This document shows, piece after piece, positions 34,661-47,600 of a stretch of 64,000 bases of DNA. Numbering within the stretch: position 1 is the first letter of the stretch; every line of letters starts with the position of its first letter. A program made the position numbers and the translations under genes. The notes beneath the pieces are model-generated. The model was not told the origin of the DNA and searched no databases. It was given only the letters and a program-made list of their open reading frames with translations. Source of the stretch: Ficedula albicollis. Its lineage: Eukaryota > Chordata > Aves > Passeriformes > Muscicapidae. The stretch is from contig NC_021678.1 in NCBI RefSeq assembly GCF_000247815.1, forward strand, positions 6,670,190 through 6,734,189, read 5' to 3'.

Positions 34661-35029
34661 TGCAAGAGATTGTCTTGTATGTAAAGGGACAACCACCCTT
34701 GTCCACATTTGATTTATTGCATGCCCATAAGACAATCTGCTATTGCTCAAAAATGTTTAAAATAACTGCACAAGCAATTGCTGACTTTACAGACTATTAA
34801 AAAAATAGTCAGAAGTACTGGCTTCATTGTAATGTTCACTGGCAGTACTTGTTCTTTGTTCCATCTCTTTAGGACAAAGTAACAAAATCTATCAGAACTG
34901 CATTGGTTCTTATACACCTGCACCTCCTCATATGTTTCATGCTTTATGTAAGCCATGAATCATTTGGCATTTGCTTATTTGTTGCTCCATGCTTCATCCC
35001 AGTCAGTCCAAATGTGCTGTCTTCCTTAG
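34661..35029 (+). other. Intron of ANK3 (3' part)
   Basis: No feature is seen. It ends with the acceptor tgtcttccttag. The reading frame of the next exon extends open upstream to about 34903, but this part is intronic because the splice acceptor and protein continuity place the exon start at 35030. Confidence 0.7.
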
Positions 35030-35702
35030 GTTATCCCTCCATTCAAGTGGAACTGGAAACTCCCACTGGGTTGCGCTTCGTGCCGCCCACCCCTTTCCAC
35101 CAGGATGATTTCCTTAGCGACACCTCTAGCCTAGAGTCACCCCTTAGAACTCCCAGTAGACTGAGTGACGTGTTAGTGACCTCCCAGGGACTCATAGATG
35201 GTACAGCAGCAGCACCGCCAGTGGTGACTGAAGAGGACACTTCACTGGATGACAGCAAAGTTGATTTCTCAGTGCCTAGAGAAGGAACACCTAAAGATAT
35301 TTCCATAGGCGAGAGCCAGTTGGAGGAAGTGGACCTTAAAGATTTTCCTCGGTATCTCGGTAGTTATGGCGGGATATCCAGAGATGCTAAACAAAGGCAG
35401 AGCGAAGAGACTAGTGAAAGAGGAGTGAGGACTGGACAGCCTGAGAGAGAAAAGTCTGGTACTGATGAGGAGATGACGGCAGAAAAGTTTAAGTCTCTGT
35501 TTGAGGACATTCATCTGGAAGAAGGAGCTGAGTCTGAGGAGATGACGCAAGGAAGAGTGTGGTCATTTCTTAAAGGTGTTCAACAAGCAGAACGCGAAAT
35601 GTCTTCAATTACAGGTTGGCAGCCTGACTCCTCCAGCGTCTCCGAGGCCCCGGCGTCAGCGCGCAGGATAGGCGGCAGCCTGCTGGATCGCCTGGACGAG
35701 AG
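35030..35702 (+). CDS. ANK3: ANK3 exon: proximal C-terminal regulatory tail
   Basis: The 673-nt exon encodes GYPSIQVELETPTGLRFV, PPTPFHQDDFLSDTSS, ESPLRTPSRLSDVL, PPVVTEEDTSLDDSK and ESQLEEVDLKDF. It then runs through a charged, partly helical stretch (SRDAKQRQSEE, MTAEKFKSLFEDIHLEEG, GRVWSFLKGVQQAEREMS) to ITGWQPDSSS and RRIGGSLLDRLDE. Donor gtgagc at 35703. Phases fit on both sides. Known: the C-terminal domain modulates membrane targeting and spectrin/obscurin contacts. Compared with the giant human isoform as I remember it, the stretch from about DLKDF to SSITG (about 85 residues) is extra, so it may be an optional part of the exon; an internal acceptor-like ttacag lies at 35609-35614. 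Confidence 0.9.
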
Positions 35703-37697
35703 GTGAGCGCCCTGAGTTGCAATGTGCGTGTCAGCACTTCCCACGCTGCCCCCGCCACCAGCAGCACTGCAGAGGCTGCTCTGCCCTGCTCTGTGAGAAC
35801 ATGTCTATACACTCCTGCACACATTTGAAAGAAAAACCTGATTGGGCCTCAGGTATATTTGTCTGTAAAAATTGATCAAGTTTATTTATTTATCAAGTTT
35901 CATTCTCAATATAGGCATTTGAGAAGTATTTCATATTATCTTGAGCAGGTAATACTTCTTTTCATATTGTCTATCTCGTGTATTTCTATTTATAATTATC
36001 ATATTATCTTGAGCAGGTAATACTTCTTTTGACATTGTCTCTCTCATGTATTTCTATTTATAATTTATCTCAGTGGTGCATAGATATAGCTGGAATTAAG
36101 AACATTATCTGAAACCAGGATACTTCATTAGTGTTATTTTTGAGCACCTTTATGGCAGTCATCCTTTCCATTTGCATCTCTTTGTCTTCCCTCAGATAAT
36201 TCTTACTTTTTCCATAAGACAATTTTTGAATTGTCACTTTTTGTAACTCTTACTTCAAGCATGTTATGTCATGCTAATTTACTGGACTTTTTAAAAGATA
36301 AGTTACGAGGCACGAGAAGGTAAGAATGGTGATACCAAACCCGTCTAGTCCTGGATGTTGGCTCCCAGCAGTGACTGCAGAGGAAGTAGAATGGATGTAT
36401 GTGCTGTTTTCGCCCTGTTTCTCCCAAGCTCCACTTGTCTTTGACATAATGAATGATCTGCTGAGAGGGATGCTATCTATATATTTATCCTCAGTGCATT
36501 TCTCTTGTAAGAGCTTTTGCAGCCTGCCCTTGCACCTCCTTAAGCTTTCAACATTGACAATGTGTGTTGTCCTGTTCAGCCCTCCTGGCAAGGTGTTCCT
36601 GCATTCACTAATTGAAGGAGCCAGGTCTGCAGGAGCTATAAATCAGCACAGAATGATTATCTGCACAGTGATCATCTGTCAGCAGTTTGCATTCTTTGCA
36701 TCCTTGACTCAGGATGTTTTAAGGTTCAAGGTTTCATTAGATACTCTCTTATCAAATCCAGTGGGAATTTGGTCATTGATTTCAGCAAATTCATTGTCTT
36801 TCAATACTGTTAAGCACTTGAGCTACTACTGGTGTGATTCCTGTTATTAAGCAAGTGTTGTTATTCTGCATTTTATATTGTGTTAAATTAGTAAAATTGA
36901 TCACTTCTGGAAGTAAAAGAACTTCCTTAAGAAGAAACCAATTTCTAGCTAGATTAATTCACTTTGCTGTCTTTTATAAGAGTTTTGCCAGCAAACAGCT
37001 GGCATATTTTCATATGTCAGCATTTCACAGTCATAGTGTTTAAAAGAAAGTGAGCAAAAATACAAAGGACAGAAAAACTCTTTATTAGAAGTGCAGGTGA
37101 AAACACTCTATAGGTAATCTGAGGCAAAATTCTGGCCAGCTTTCTATCTTTTAGTAACCTTCCTTGCCTTTGGCTCTGCATAATATTGAGACTCTGCAGT
37201 ATCTAAGGACTTATTTGCAGATAACCATATTTTTTAAAAGGCAAGACCTATCTGGATTACAGATATTGCACTTTGGGAGAAAAATAACTGGTAATTGCAT
37301 GGTAACAGATATTTTCATCACCTCTTTGATTAGAGAGTAGTTTAAAAGTTAGTGCCTCGAGGCTTTAGCTCATGATTATACAAGAGAACTGGTAGGTTTT
37401 GTGTATTTTTTTTCTCTTTTTCTTTCCCTCCACTTAAGTGGGAGGAGATTAACATAAAACATTTGGCCTTGTTTCTGGTGTCCACCATATTTTCATTGCT
37501 TCTGAAATGATGCCATGATGCAGAAGGCAAGGTTATTAAATAGATAGATGTCTGCAAGTGGAGTCTAAAATTTTACTTTTCTCTGTGTGAAATGTATGGG
37601 CTCAGACTGAAGGCTCAGTAAGAGACTTGGTGCTTTGCCCTTGTGCCTGTGATTTAAGCCCTGAACAGCTGAATATTCCTTTCTCTTTTTCTTGTAG
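35703..37697 (+). other. Intron of ANK3
   Basis: A 2.0-kb intron with a 68-nt two-copy duplication (35931-36066). No other feature recognised. The acceptor is ctctttttcttgtag. Confidence 0.75.
35931..36066. repeat. Two-copy tandem duplication, period 68 nt
   Basis: Copies 35931-35998 and 35999-36066 share tcatattatcttgagcagg and tatttctatttataatt, with about four mismatches between them. This is a relatively diverged pair. Confidence 0.9.
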
Positions 37698-38076
37698 TTC
37701 GGACCAATGTCGGGATTCTGTTACCTCATATGTCAAAGGAGAAGCAGGGAAGCCAGAAACAAATGGAAGCCTATCTGAGTCCACATCAGACACAAAAACT
37801 AAATCCTACATCCAGGAAGCTTTAAATGATGTGGGAAAACACAGTGACAAAGAAGCCCTAAAAACAAAGTCTCAGATCTCAACTGTTACTGATGAGCAAA
37901 CATTATCATCAACAGCATATCAGAAATCTTTGGAAGAGACCAGCAAGCCAACAACAGAAGGCAGCAAAACATCTGTGCCTGTCAGTGTGAAGAAGATGGG
38001 CTGGAGTACTTCTGAGGATGGCAAGCCAAGAACAAGCATTCAAGAGGAGGAGGGAGCAGTAATGTCTGAACAGAAG
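37698..38076 (+). CDS. ANK3: ANK3 exon: C-terminal regulatory tail
   Basis: The 379-nt exon starts with the last base of a Ser codon and encodes SDQCRDSVTSYVKGEAG, then TKSYIQEALNDVGKHSD, AYQKSLEETSKPTTEG, VPVSVKKMGWSTSEDGK and EEEGAVMSEQK. It ends in phase 0 at donor gtacag (38077). The match to the ankyrin-G tail (DQCRDSITSYLKGEAG in human, from memory) is clear but looser than in the folded domains, as expected for a disordered region. Confidence 0.93.
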
Positions 38077-39114
38077 GTACAGTATGTCCTGTAATAATTA
38101 AAAGTGTGAGGAGTTCCTGTTGCTTGACATATTGGTTGGCAAATTTTTTTGTATGACTTGTAATGTTGTTTGTGACAGGGTTAGGTTTTTTTTTTTTTGT
38201 GTTTTTTTTTTAATCCTTCTCTATGCCTTTTCAGTTTATTACTGAATTGGGAAAAATGGCAGCTACTGGAAATTTTTATTTGTGTTGTGAATAGAAGGGG
38301 GTGGAGTCAGGATAGGCAGGGGAGCCAAGAAGGGCTGCATAATCCTCCCTGCCTGGCCCTGAGCCCTGGAAGAGGTTAGAGCAGTTTCTGGGAGCCCAGT
38401 CCCACATCACTGGGGAACAGCCTCTTCCCTGCCATGACATACCACCAATGCAAACACTGCCAAACAGCTCAGCTGTCCTCCATCTGTTTCCACTAAGATG
38501 TTGCCACTGGTTTCCCACTCTTCCTGTGACACTGAAGGAAATTACAGGAGCAAAGAAATATAGGGACCCTTCAGGCTCTGTCCTGCTCTTTGTCCCCAAA
38601 ACTTCCTTGATTTTTTTTACTCTGTTAATTTTCAGAAAAACAAACTTTGGGTGATATTTAATCTCCTCCTTATATTTTTGGTTTGGTTTTTTTTCATGGC
38701 CTTGCTTATCTCAACTTCAGAGTCCATCCAGCCAAGACAAATCAAAAATGCTGCCAAGGGGTTCCCCTTCCTTTCTACCTTGCCTGACTCATACACCCTT
38801 AACTGTAGAACCCCAGTTATACGTTGCTTTATGAAGATTAAGATTTTGATAGCTTTCTCAGTTGCTTCTATTTATTTACCAGAAGCTCAGAAGGAAAGTT
38901 GACTCAAAAAATGGCTTGTAGCCCAGTAGCTGCGTGCACCTCACACCCCAGCGGTGGGAGGATTGCCACAGAATAGACCTCAGGGCCAGCAGGGAGCCAG
39001 GCTGGAAAGGGGAATTGCAGAGTTTCTTCTACACTCCTCTCTCTTCTGAGATTGTCTTTTCTTGGGTGCAATACAGGAGGAGATTATAACTTTTGGAAGC
39101 AAAATATTTCAGTA

Positions 39115-39213
39115 GAATTGTTTCTACATTATATAGATTTTTTTTTACCGTAGCATAATAAAAGAATTGTTTCTACATTATATAGATTTTTTTTTTTTAC
39201 TGTAGCATAATAA
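39115..39213. repeat. Two-copy tandem duplication, period about 49 nt
   Basis: gaattgtttctacattatat begins at 39115 and again at 39164. The copies differ mainly in the length of an internal T run and at one base (taccgtag versus tactgtag). Confidence 0.9.
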
Positions 39214-40733
39214 AAATGCTGGCTGTGGTGGGCTGCAGTAAACATTCAAGTTTAAATTAGTTTGCTTTAGCCTATTCTTTTGATTATACAACCAAGAATT
39301 CTTTTATTAGATGATAATGTAATCAGTTTCAGCAGTTATGAAGCATATGATTGTTATTATCTTGTTATTAGTTCGTGACACAGTAAGATCTTTCCTAATG
39401 TTTGCTAATTACTGGAATACCTAAAAATGTAAGTAAGAATCTTCACCTCTTCAAAGGCAGCTAAAGGCAGATGGCAGCATTTCTCAGTATTTGTAGGCTT
39501 TGGGGCAGACCTCAGTCTGGTGGTGCCATGCTCTGATTAAATGCAGGAGTGAGTGTAGATGCACGCTGTAGCGAGCTGAGGGTGTACTGACATGCTGCAT
39601 TTCCCCCTCTGCATTCCCATCAGTGGGAAGAGAAGTTGTCCCCCACTTCGCTGTTGGATATCCCATCTGGATTGAGAACAATAAGCAAGTGCTTTTCTTA
39701 AGCCTGCTCTCTGCACTACTTTGCTTTATTGGTAAAGGCTGATAATCGTATCCACTAAATAACGAGTCTTTTTATAGGCATGATCTTTGAATAAACTGGT
39801 ATGAAAAAATAATGTCATTTCAAAATGTGGGTCTCTCACAAAGCCTGAATGGGTAAGAAACAAGCATCTGTTAGAATGACAATAAGTGCTTCTATTATCT
39901 TGTTGATATTTCTTCAATAATGCCTTCTAATCTAATTTGAATTCAATAAGTTTAATTACTAATGCAGTCCAATTCATGGTTAGACACTTCATGTGCTGTC
40001 ATGAAAACAGAAAGAAAATTTCAACTGCAGTCTTTCTGCAAGGCATTCTTCAGAAATGCTCTATAAAGAGAAAAGTATGGAAAAAACCAGATTTACTTCC
40101 GTGGAGAGAAAGTGAGAACAAACTAAAAGTACTTGGCCAAGTAAGATATTTTTATCTGTGATCTATTTGGAAAGAACCAGGAAGCAATAGTCACACACCT
40201 GCAGGAGAAGGGCTGCAGCAGTGTTTTGGCACAGAGTTTGCACCAGGAGATAAACTCAGACCATTGATAGTGGTATGACGCCTGGTGACGTGGATGAAAC
40301 AAATCCTTGGCCTCATCCCAAGTCAACATAAACATTCACAAAAGCATTGCAGTAATTGTGTAGGTTGTATAATTCTCTACAAATGCTCGAGCATCCGTTT
40401 CCAGTGATCTTTTTAAATGAGAAGAACACAATGCAATTGCTATGTTATTCCAAAAAGGATGGTGTCTAGCACATGGTCAAGGTGACTCTCAGTGTCAGAA
40501 TTCCATCACAAATAAACCACTTAAAGCTGTTTATTAAAAACTACTCTTCCTCTAAAGCTTTCGTGCCCTCTGGAAATCTTCTGCTTTCTTGTTACTTCTT
40601 CAGGAGAGGATTGTTTTATAATTTTTTATGTCTATATTTGTCTAGTGCCAGAGGACTGCAGATGAATTCTTTCATACTGCCCTAAATGCTTTTTGTTATA
40701 TAGTTCTTTTTCTCCTCCACCCACTTATGCCCA

Positions 40734-40937
40734 CTCTTATTTTGCACATAATTTCTGAGAATTGCTTCTTGTTTAAGACATCTTGGACCAGATTCAGAAA
40801 GAGAAATAGATAGACCATTCAAAATATCCTTTTTCCTCTTATTTTGCACATAATTTCTGAGAATTGCGTCTTGTTTAAGACATCTTGGGCCAGATTCAGA
40901 AAGAGAAATAGATAGACCGTTCAAAATATCCTTTTTG
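40734..40937. repeat. Two-copy tandem duplication, period 102 nt
   Basis: Copies 40734-40835 and 40836-40937 begin ctcttattttgcacataatt and end in caaaatatccttttt. Three single-base differences are visible (gcttcttg/gcgtcttg, ttggacc/ttgggcc, accattc/accgttc). Confidence 0.93.
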
Positions 40938-41890
40938 CATGATTTTAAAAGTAGTTTTGGGGCTGTCTTTGAATAGAACATAGAGGAAATTTTCAAATTT
41001 CTCTGTTCAGGAAAGGGTTGGTTCAGCCAAATATCAAGGGAGAAGGGTCTCTGCCCTACTCTATCACACACAGAGGTGGGAAGCCCTTTGTCAGGCACTT
41101 GCACACAGAGCTGCTCAGCCTTAAAGCTGAGCTCCTTGGGTTTTGGAGGGGAAAACACCGGGGCTGGCAGAGGGTGCCAGGACAGAGTAGACACCTGTAT
41201 GTCCCTGTGATACTTGTCAGCACCAGGCTGAGACCAGCACCGGGCCTTGCCCCCTGAACTGAGCTCTAAAAGCTTCTTGAGAAATTTCTCTTCTTGAGAA
41301 AATGCAGAATGATTGCACTTCACACTGCAGTTTTGCCACTCATAAAAACACATAAATACTGAGCAGGAAAGCCATTTACATGGAGAAGTTCTTCAGAAGT
41401 CCTTTTTGTAACGTTCTATGTGGAGGTGCTCCACTGAATCTTTCTCTGTGACTGTCTTTTTTTTTTTTTATTAGCAAATTCACTTCCCATTCCTTGTGAA
41501 TCCATAAAGCTTGTTTGAAAGAATAATTTTAGGAGAAAAAAAATCAATTCGTTATGACAAGGTTTAGGGGTTTTTTTACATAAAATTTAGAAGAATTACA
41601 TAAGGTTTTGAAATTTCACAGGTCAGATGCATTCCAAATACCATTTTCTGAGACTTGAGAGCTGCTGAGATATTCCATAGCTGGTGTAATTATCAGGTTA
41701 CAGCATGCCAAGGAGCAAAAATGCCTCCTCCCATCATGTACTTTAGCAGTGAAACTGCAGGTCATTATGTGCATAACAGAGACAGGGAAAACACTGTCCA
41801 TGATAACCTCTGTTTTCTTCTCCTAGTCCTGATCAGCATGTTCTGTCTTGCAAACATGCTGTTCAAATGTACTAAAACTGCATTTATTAG

Positions 41891-41989
41891 GAATGTAGTG
41901 ACAGTGACAGTGAGATTGAGAGTGATTCAAGCTCAGAGGAAGAGCAGAGAATTACTACAAGAGTTTACCGACGGCGGTTGATTCTGAAG
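41891..41989 (+). CDS. ANK3: ANK3 cassette exon: acidic Ser stretch plus basic motif
   Basis: The 99-nt, 33-codon exon encodes ECSDSDSEIESDSSSEEE then QRITTRVYRRRLILK. It is phase 0 on both sides; acceptor tttattag, donor gtactt at 41990. The second half matches the VTTRVVRRRxIIx motif known from the C-terminal tails of ankyrin-G and ankyrin-B. The acidic Ser cluster looks like a casein kinase 2 type target (inference). Because its length is a multiple of three it can be skipped without changing frame. Confidence 0.88.
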
Positions 41990-43840
41990 GTACTTTGTGA
42001 TTTGCCTTTTTGAGGCGGCATTGGCATGAATGGGTTTGGTCTGCTGTGTCAGAATGTCAGTTTTGGCATACTGGGGCCCCTGTGGCAGTGTGCTTTCCAG
42101 TGCCAGTATGGATTTATAACCCAGTGCTAGGTTGCCTTTCCTTGCTTTAACACAGATTTATGGGTGTCTTCTGTTGGAAAAAACCTGTGCTGCATGGAGT
42201 GCTGTTCCTTCACTGCCACTGTTGTGCATGGCATCTTAAAGACTGCAGCTAGATGTAGCATGTTGGTCTCCTGTAGAGCAAATATGAACCACCGAGAAAG
42301 ATGGGTAACAGTCTTTTCTTTTTTGTTTTTGTTTTTTTTTTCTGTTGTCATTAAAAAATTCTGAGTTACGAGTTAAACATTTGGAATATATGGATGGGAT
42401 ATAGGAAAGTATGAGGCACGTACTCTGGTTGAAATTTGTGGTCCTAAGTGCTTAATGTATTCTGGAAAACTTTCTGACTACAGCAGATGATCCTGATTTT
42501 AAATCTACCAAAGTTAATAAAAGTGCATTGCCTTCAGTAGACTCTACTTAGTATATTTATTTGCTGATGGCCTTTACTTACAGCACAATATACTATATAT
42601 ACTGATAACAATGGTATAACCATAGAAGTAATTGTATTTGCCCTTATAATATTTTTTGTGTTGTCATACAGTATGATGTTATTTTCCTGCAGCATAGAGC
42701 ATGAGAAAATAATTCTCTGTCATAAACCATTATGTAATTCCTCAGTAACTTACAGGATTTATTAGATTCTTATTAGAAAATAATGTAGTCAAGCCCTGAA
42801 AAAAGCCAGCAGGGCACCTTAGTGCTATTACAGCACTAGTACAGTTTGCCTAAGCTGTGACTGCTACTTTAGGATTAAATTGTGACATTTCAATTGCACA
42901 TATCTATATCACTGTTGCTGGCATGCTTTGTGGAGAGGAGTCTGTGCACCACAAAAGGCACTGCACCTTTTCTGTAATGTGGGTGGCAGGTAGGCTGCTC
43001 TGCACAGCTGCCAAACAGTTCGAGGTGCAGAAGCTTTTGAAATAGGAAGAGTGACTTTTCTGGCTGCCTTCACCATGAATTCCTTCCGTACACCCATCGT
43101 GCTTCTGTTTGGGATAAGAAAGGAATGGCAAAACTGAGCTCAGCAGAAGTGAATGTTTTGTCTGATCCCCCAGCTCCCCAAGAAGAACCTGCTGCCTTCC
43201 CTGGAAGGCCCTGGGTCTGTCAGGGTATAACCCTTCCTCAGTAATTCCCAGATAAGCTCTCACTGCTCAGGCTTAGGAATGTGGTTTCTGTTTTCAAACA
43301 GGGCAGGCAGCCTGTGAGTGATCACAGCCCCTCCAATGCTGCAGGAGCCTCTGGTAACACACAAAGTGTAAGTGTGCTGCAGATTCAAAGACTGCATAGT
43401 TGGCCTGTGGATAAGGGCCCCCACCCAGTTTATGTCTGAACTATTTTGGTGTCCGCTGGTTTGCAGTCAGGAAACGTTGGAGTAGAAAAGAGGAAAGCAT
43501 GTCAAAGGCAGCTTTCTCTTGCTCTCTCTCTTACAGCCCCTGTGTTTAGAGAAAGGCACAGAAAATTGGTTTTAAATATGGTGGTATAATTTGGGGTAGA
43601 ACTTTTAACAGAGCCATGGTAAAGCAGCAGATTTAGTGTTGGAATTTGCAGCTAGTGCAGATCCAGTGGGAAGGGTGTGCATGGCAAGTGGAGGCGGCTG
43701 AACCTGTGCTGTTGGGAACGTGTCTGATGTCAGCTGGATTAGAGCTGTACCTGTCTCTTGATTAGAAAATACATGTGATTCTTTGGTTATTTTCTGATCG
43801 CTTATAGCTTCTTTTTTTATCTCCCACTCTGCATCTTAAG

Positions 43841-43936
43841 CTCAAAAGAGAACAAGAGGAAGTTGGAGAGCAGCAATCTTCAAGCCTTTTAGAGAAAGAA
43901 TTTGATAGTGGAAGCAGAACAATTTTGATCATGTAA
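43841..43936 (+). other. Weak candidate exon in large ANK3 intron
   Basis: After a pyrimidine-rich acceptor-like tract ending gcatcttaag, the phase-0 frame that would follow the exon ending at 41989 stays open for 31 codons (LKREQEEVGEQQSSSLLEKE and onward) to TAA at 43934-43936. Amino-acid composition resembles an ankyrin tail, but I do not recognise it, and no AATAAA is seen close downstream. It could be chance. Confidence 0.2.
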
Positions 43937-44325
43937 AGTTCATGAAATGGTGGTATGAAATGGAAAAATCAAGATTCAACTTTGGTAGAGACCTGGACTT
44001 TTTTGTGCACATTTCTGAGAGCAGAGGTTCACTTTGAGTGAACTGAAATCACTGTGAGGGCAGGCTCAAGCTGAGGTTCAGCTCCTCGATCAGGGAAGAT
44101 GTCTCAGGATGTAGTGCTCAGAGGCCTGGAGCAATGCTCGCAGCCTGTGGAGGGAAAATAGCTCGCATTGCTGCCTCAGTGCCTGGAAAAGTGGATGCTG
44201 TGCCTGACCCCACAGCCAGCTTACGTCCAGCAGCAGTGGGCAGGGAATGGGGGTGTGCTTGGAGCCTCTACTGAGCAGCACTGCATGTGGGAACTGTGCT
44301 GTTTTACTGCAGCCTTTATTAATAG

Positions 44326-44630
44326 GATCATAGAATGGCTTGGGTTGGAAGGGACATTGAAGACTGTCCAATTCTAACCCTGTGCCATGGGCAGGGACAC
44401 CTACCAGCAGACCAGGATGCTCAGAGCTCCATCCAGCCTGACTTTGAGCATTCCATGGATGGGTCATCCACAGCTTCTCTGGGCAACCCGTGGCAGTGTC
44501 TCACCATCCTCACAGTAAAGAATTATTTCCTAATTCTAGTTGCTCTTCCTAGTACACATTACTGCCTGCATGTTATGTTTAAAGCAGCAGAGGTACTCAC
44601 ACAGCCTGCAGGCATACGGTTTGCTGGCAC
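44326..44630 (-). mobile_element. CR1 LINE 3'-end fragment, minus strand
   Basis: The + strand reads ataggatcatagaatggctt then gggttggaagggacattgaa, the antisense of the avian CR1 3' terminus, followed by about 250 nt of typical antisense CR1 3' sequence (ccatggatgggtcatccaca, aagaattatttcctaattc). It is short and 5'-truncated. The right border is uncertain. Confidence 0.88.
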
Positions 44631-47600
44631 CAAAACCTTGAGGATAAATTGAGTCCTGTGGAAAAAAGGCTTTGCCATGTGCCTCCACAGGTACAGTCAG
44701 AGCTGAATTGCTTCATTACCTTTGCTCTTCTTTCCCAACTTGTTTTTCCTTTCCGTGACATTCTGCAGTATTGCTAACACTGCTGCTTCTGTTTAACTCT
44801 ACCTTAGTTCTCTGTCCTGGCCCAAATATGGGGAAAGACTTCTCTCCCACGGAGGTGTTTTCCCAGCAGTCCAAGAGCTGAGTCCTGTCAAGTGATCAGT
44901 ACTCTATAGCACATTCCCATGGGATTTTGCACTTCAGAGGGCTGAGCCCATAAAACCAGACAAGCAAGGACTGATGCCCATTTCCACATGTAATAGGATC
45001 ATATTCTAACCTCAAGGTAGTGCAGATGTTTTTGTTTTTCTTCCTTTCCCCTCTTGTGTTCACATGGTGGATTGATGGGATCAGGCATTGCAAAAGAAAT
45101 GGGTTTATGGTAGTGCAGGAATGTGAGCAATTAGCACACAGGGGGAAAATAAGAGTGCTTGCCACAATGTGGACATTCAAAGCCTGATCCAAAGCTCCTG
45201 TTATTCAGCCATGACATGTGTCCAATTTTTCATGCTTTTTCAGTGGCTGTTAAATCTTTCGTGGATACGAATTTTTGGCTAAATCTGATTTAGTAAGATT
45301 CTTGCCAAAAGGTTTATGGTAGAATGTAATGGAAAATAAAATATATTTCTAAGCAGTGGTTATTCAAATCTGATGTAATTTAGTATCTTGTACTTTTGCT
45401 ATTTCTTGACAATTTTTATTGAAGATTTGTCCCTTTCCATTTATTTTGCCCATGAAATGCACCATTACTGATCGTGGAGAGTTTGGTTCAGCTGCACAGG
45501 AGAAATGGCCTGAGCAGCAGTTATTCAAAGCTAGAGCCAGCAGCAGCATGGTCTTGCTATTCAGGGGAAGCTTATTTATGGAAAATAAAATGCTGCCATC
45601 CTGTAGGTGATAAGAATTAAGTGCCTGTGCTCTGTGTGAGGAAAATGGGAAGCATTTCCTTTTGTATATTCAGCTGGGCTCAGCGTCTCCACTGCAGTCT
45701 CTGGCTGGCTGGGAGAGCTGCAGGTAAGTGCCCTCTCCCTGTCCTGCCCCATGAGAGTTGGAGCTGCCAGCCTCATAGGTAACATGGAGTAAATCAAACC
45801 TAGACTACAAGCACTTTTCTGAGGTGTGTTTGTCACGTTCTCCTCCATACCACAAGCACCAGACCTATGCCCCAGCTCCCAGTAGTGGACTATACTCAGT
45901 CCCATTTGCAGCACCGTTTGCTCTCAGGTCTCCCTACCTTGCCTGTTGTTTTGTTGGGATTTTTCTCCCCCTCCCATGGCTTTAGCAATACACCTGCAAA
46001 CAAGCAACTACAGCATGGTTACAGACAGAGAGTTTTGGCATCTGATTAACAAAGTCTCCCTGAGCAGGCAGAACTCACTAATGAAAATGACCTTAATGAA
46101 AGATGTTTGTTTCTCCTGCCACTACCACAGAGGCTCGAGACCCCAAGGAGACTGAGGCACAGCTGCTGTTCATGCATTACAAGAATGTGATCTCGAGACT
46201 GAAGGGATTATGTCCTGATGCTGGTTTAGGCCAGTGAGGGAAGAGATCTGAGCACTCTGTGCAGCTTCTGTTCCCATTGCGACATTGCCTCTGGTCTTAG
46301 ACAAAATTAAATATTTAGGATCTTTCCATCTTGCTTATTTCCGCCTGCTTTTAAATTCCTTTTTATCCATGTGAGTGAGATGCATCCAGCTGCACCTTTT
46401 TTTCTCCACTTTAGAACAACACTAGATGTATAGGAGGAATAAAAGGGACTATTATCCCTCTGATAACAAAACAAACATGAAAGAAAACCAGAGCTCTGAC
46501 AAATCTACAGTGAACTTTGGCACAACACTGCAGCACTGACTGTATAAGTCCATTTATCTGAAGGTCTCTGGGAACACCCATAATCTGCAAATAACTGTTA
46601 AGAAAACCAGTGGAGCTGGCAGAAGACTTTGGAGAAACTGCTCTTTGCTTTGCCTGCCCTGGAGTGCAACAGAGAGAGGATACCAGATGGTTTTGGCAGG
46701 ACTACACTCCAGCGAGCAGGGTGACATTAAAGCACTTTGCTGTGCAAAGCTTCCTGGCATGTTCTGGGGCTGAGGCTTGCAGACTGCAGCCTTTGTATGC
46801 TTTAGTCCCAGGGATATAACTGGGCTTCCAGTAATCACGGTATTAAATTTTTTCCCTGCCTTTCTAAAGCTTTTGGATAGTGATTTTGACTGGTCAAGGG
46901 TAAAATGAAGCCCACATAAGTATGATGCAGCGGAAAGAATTTTATTCTTTAGCTGTGATGCAGATGCACCAGCTTAGTGTTTCAAAACAGCTTTTGTTGA
47001 CAAAGGTCATCTAATGTGCCATTCTAACCCAGTGCTGGTTTGAGCTGTTACAACTAAAACTGCCAGTGGGTAGGTTTTTTTCTCCTAGCAAATATCCGTC
47101 TTTATAACTGCATAGGATTAGAAAAGTCAGTAAATCAGATCTACCTCCTGCCAGTTGTGATCCCTCCTGCAATTTGTTTAACTACCCACCAGCAAGAGAA
47201 TTGTGAAAGCTGGATTTCATGTGCACTGACTGCTGAGTATTTACAGCATTATCCTTAAATTGTGCTTAAAGGAGCATGAAGCTAATTAAAACCCAAGATT
47301 CACCACACCTTTAAAACTGCATTTTCTTTCAGGAGACATCTTTCAGTGCAGCAGTACACTTTTCATTTCCGTTGAAGCTGAACGCAGTAATTCTCACTAG
47401 GTTGTTTTAAGGGATGACCTTGCTCATCGCTGCAGTAAGGAGTCAAAGAACCAGTACATCTAAGTGGTGTTGGTGTGCCAAGAAGTCTGGTGACCTTGCT
47501 GCTGGCGGTGTTGTTTTATTTCTGGTTTTCATGGATTTTATTGTAGTGGCTGTGGAGATCTTACCCATGAGGGGGGACCATTCCATACCTCTGTGCTCCA

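Larger units (their letters stand above)
38077..41890 (+). other. Intron of ANK3
   Basis: A 3.8-kb intron with two two-copy tandem duplications (39115-39213 and 40734-40937). No exon or mobile element recognised. Confidence 0.75.

Noticed and set aside
34277..34700. Retrocopy as an explanation for the AATAAA cluster and A-rich stretch
   Set aside because: No cDNA-like coding sequence or target-site duplication is seen around it; the A-rich stretch is interrupted by T and looks like overlapping polyadenylation signals.
34903..35029. Upstream extension of the frame of the tail exon, with an ATG
   Set aside because: Protein continuity (DGYPS) and the acceptor tgtcttccttag set the exon start at 35030; the extension is intronic hydrophobic-looking sequence.
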